DNA of 15,687 nucleotides. Source: an uncultured Beijerinckiaceae bacterium. Its GTDB lineage: Bacteria; Pseudomonadota; Alphaproteobacteria; Rhizobiales; Beijerinckiaceae. The notes under the pieces were generated by a model. That model worked only from the letters and a program-made list of their open reading frames with translations, did no database searches and had not been told where the DNA came from. The translations under genes and the position numbers were made by a program. The DNA lies in NCBI GenBank assembly GCA_937863205.1, contig CALMGA010000535.1, positions 1 through 15,687 on the forward strand, written 5' to 3'. Shown here piece after piece: positions 15,042-15,687 of the stretch (positions within the stretch are counted from its first letter, which is position 1; each line of letters begins with the position of its first letter).

Positions 15042-15687
15042 TAAAAGAACTGCATATGACGAAGAATTTTAAGTACCGGTTCTGCTAGAGCGCGCTGTTC
15101 ACATTCTGCGCCATAGTTGGGCCGGATCGGAAGAAGGCAATGCTCGATGCTCTCTTGCAATAATGTCGAAGCACGAAGCTGTGGATGCTTTGGTTCTAAC
15201 CGCGCCGGGCGCCCAACGCCCCGTTCTGGGGTACAAGGCCAATGGGATATGGATTTTCACATTGCATTCCAATGCGTCCAGTAAAGCGGCAAGCGCGGCC
15301 AAGGGGCTGATCAAAGCAGTTCAGGACAAAGTCGGGAATGAGGATTGGATCATAGCGGGTGACATCAATTGCCAAACGATCGACGTCCAAGGCGAATTTG
15401 ATGTAAGACGGACGGATCCGAAAGGCTGTCGGCGGAAAGCCGATTATTCGGAATGCGCGTTTCAGGATCTGGAGTGGATCGTGCAAAAGAAAAGAAGCCC
15501 GTGTCAGCAGCGTCTCTCGCTGCATCAGGGCAGAAGTCTGACAACTGCCAATCTCTTCCTATCCGACCATCCTGCTCAGCTGTTCCAGATATGGTCTACG
15601 AAAAGCACCATGGAAAAGGATTGAGGGTTTGCACTTCGAGATCTACGCGCAGGTCGTGCGGTGCGCGCTCCGGTAATCTTCATGCTG

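Larger units (their letters stand above)
13896..15624 (+). pseudogene. CdtB-like DNase toxin gene, broken by an IS5-family insertion and an in-frame stop
   Basis: Removing 14069-15041 (the IS and one TTA repeat) restores one frame of 251 codons from TTG 13896 to TGA 15624, close to the size of mature CdtB. Motifs of the endonuclease/exonuclease/phosphatase fold are in order, numbered in the rejoined protein: WNSQG (21-25, CdtB WNLQG), LQECG (48-52, metal-binding Glu), RPVLGYKANG...FTLHSNAS (catalytic His133), WIIAGDIN (Asp165/Asn167) and LSDH (Asp233-His234). CdtB enters host cells and cuts nuclear DNA. Here the IS creates a stop exactly at its left junction, after 57 codons. A TAA at codon 68 (15070-15072) would stop translation even without the IS. 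The right part, from ATG 15163, remains a 153-aa open frame but lacks the N-terminal active-site motifs. No signal peptide is seen and no CdtA, CdtC or pertussis-like partner lies in the window. Base composition is near 50% GC, lower than its neighbours, suggesting transfer. A secreted DNase I relative other than true CdtB is possible. Confidence 0.85.

Noticed and set aside
15163..15624. A free-standing 153-aa gene
   Set aside because: The frame continues upstream with CdtB-like sequence on the same phase; it is the 3' part of the disrupted gene, not an independent small protein.
1..15687. CRISPR array, tRNA or rRNA genes
   Set aside because: No regularly spaced direct repeats, tRNA cloverleaf or rRNA-like stretch was noticed.

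Overview
The window is a GC-rich bacterial chromosomal segment. Codon use strongly favours G or C at third positions across the first 13 kb, and the transposase resembles IS5-family (IS427-like) elements that I associate with alpha-, beta- and gamma-proteobacteria. A GC-rich proteobacterium is therefore the best guess, but no housekeeping gene is present to fix the genus.

Layout, region by region. (1) Bases 1-206 are non-coding and hold two hairpins just past the end of a long minus-strand operon. (2) Bases 207-13086 are one uninterrupted minus-strand operon of five genes, read from right to left. The order is a small GIY-YIG-fold protein (183 aa), a giant beta-rich protein that I recognise as a DUF6603-type protein (1312 aa), two large proteins of no known function (842 and 1272 aa), and a 668-aa protein with Ig-like beta-sandwich segments. 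Junctions are tight: gaps of 11, 10 and 17 bases and one GTGA overlap. The four large proteins show no signal peptide or clear membrane segment. (3) Bases 13087-13895 carry no convincing gene. They may hold a decayed transposase scrap and should contain the operon promoter. (4) Bases 13896-15624, plus strand, are the wreck of a gene for a CdtB-like DNase (endonuclease/exonuclease/phosphatase fold), the active subunit type of cytolethal distending and typhoid toxins. All the main catalytic motifs can still be read. The gene is split by a 970-bp IS5-family element (14069-15038) with perfect 18-bp terminal inverted repeats and a TTA target duplication. Beyond the insertion it also carries an in-frame TAA. 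The IS transposase is itself spread over three reading frames.

How the genes fit together. The tight spacing says the five operon genes are co-expressed. Their lack of export signals and their beta-rich, repeat-like make-up suggest a large cytoplasmic or non-classically released protein assembly of unknown function, with the GIY-YIG protein as its only recognisable enzyme-like part. The CdtB-like gene has lower GC content and is associated with mobile DNA. It may be a passing acquired toxin, or a former effector of the neighbouring system; the sequence does not decide between these. The most novel item is the operon. The best-supported unusual event is the IS-disrupted CdtB-like gene.
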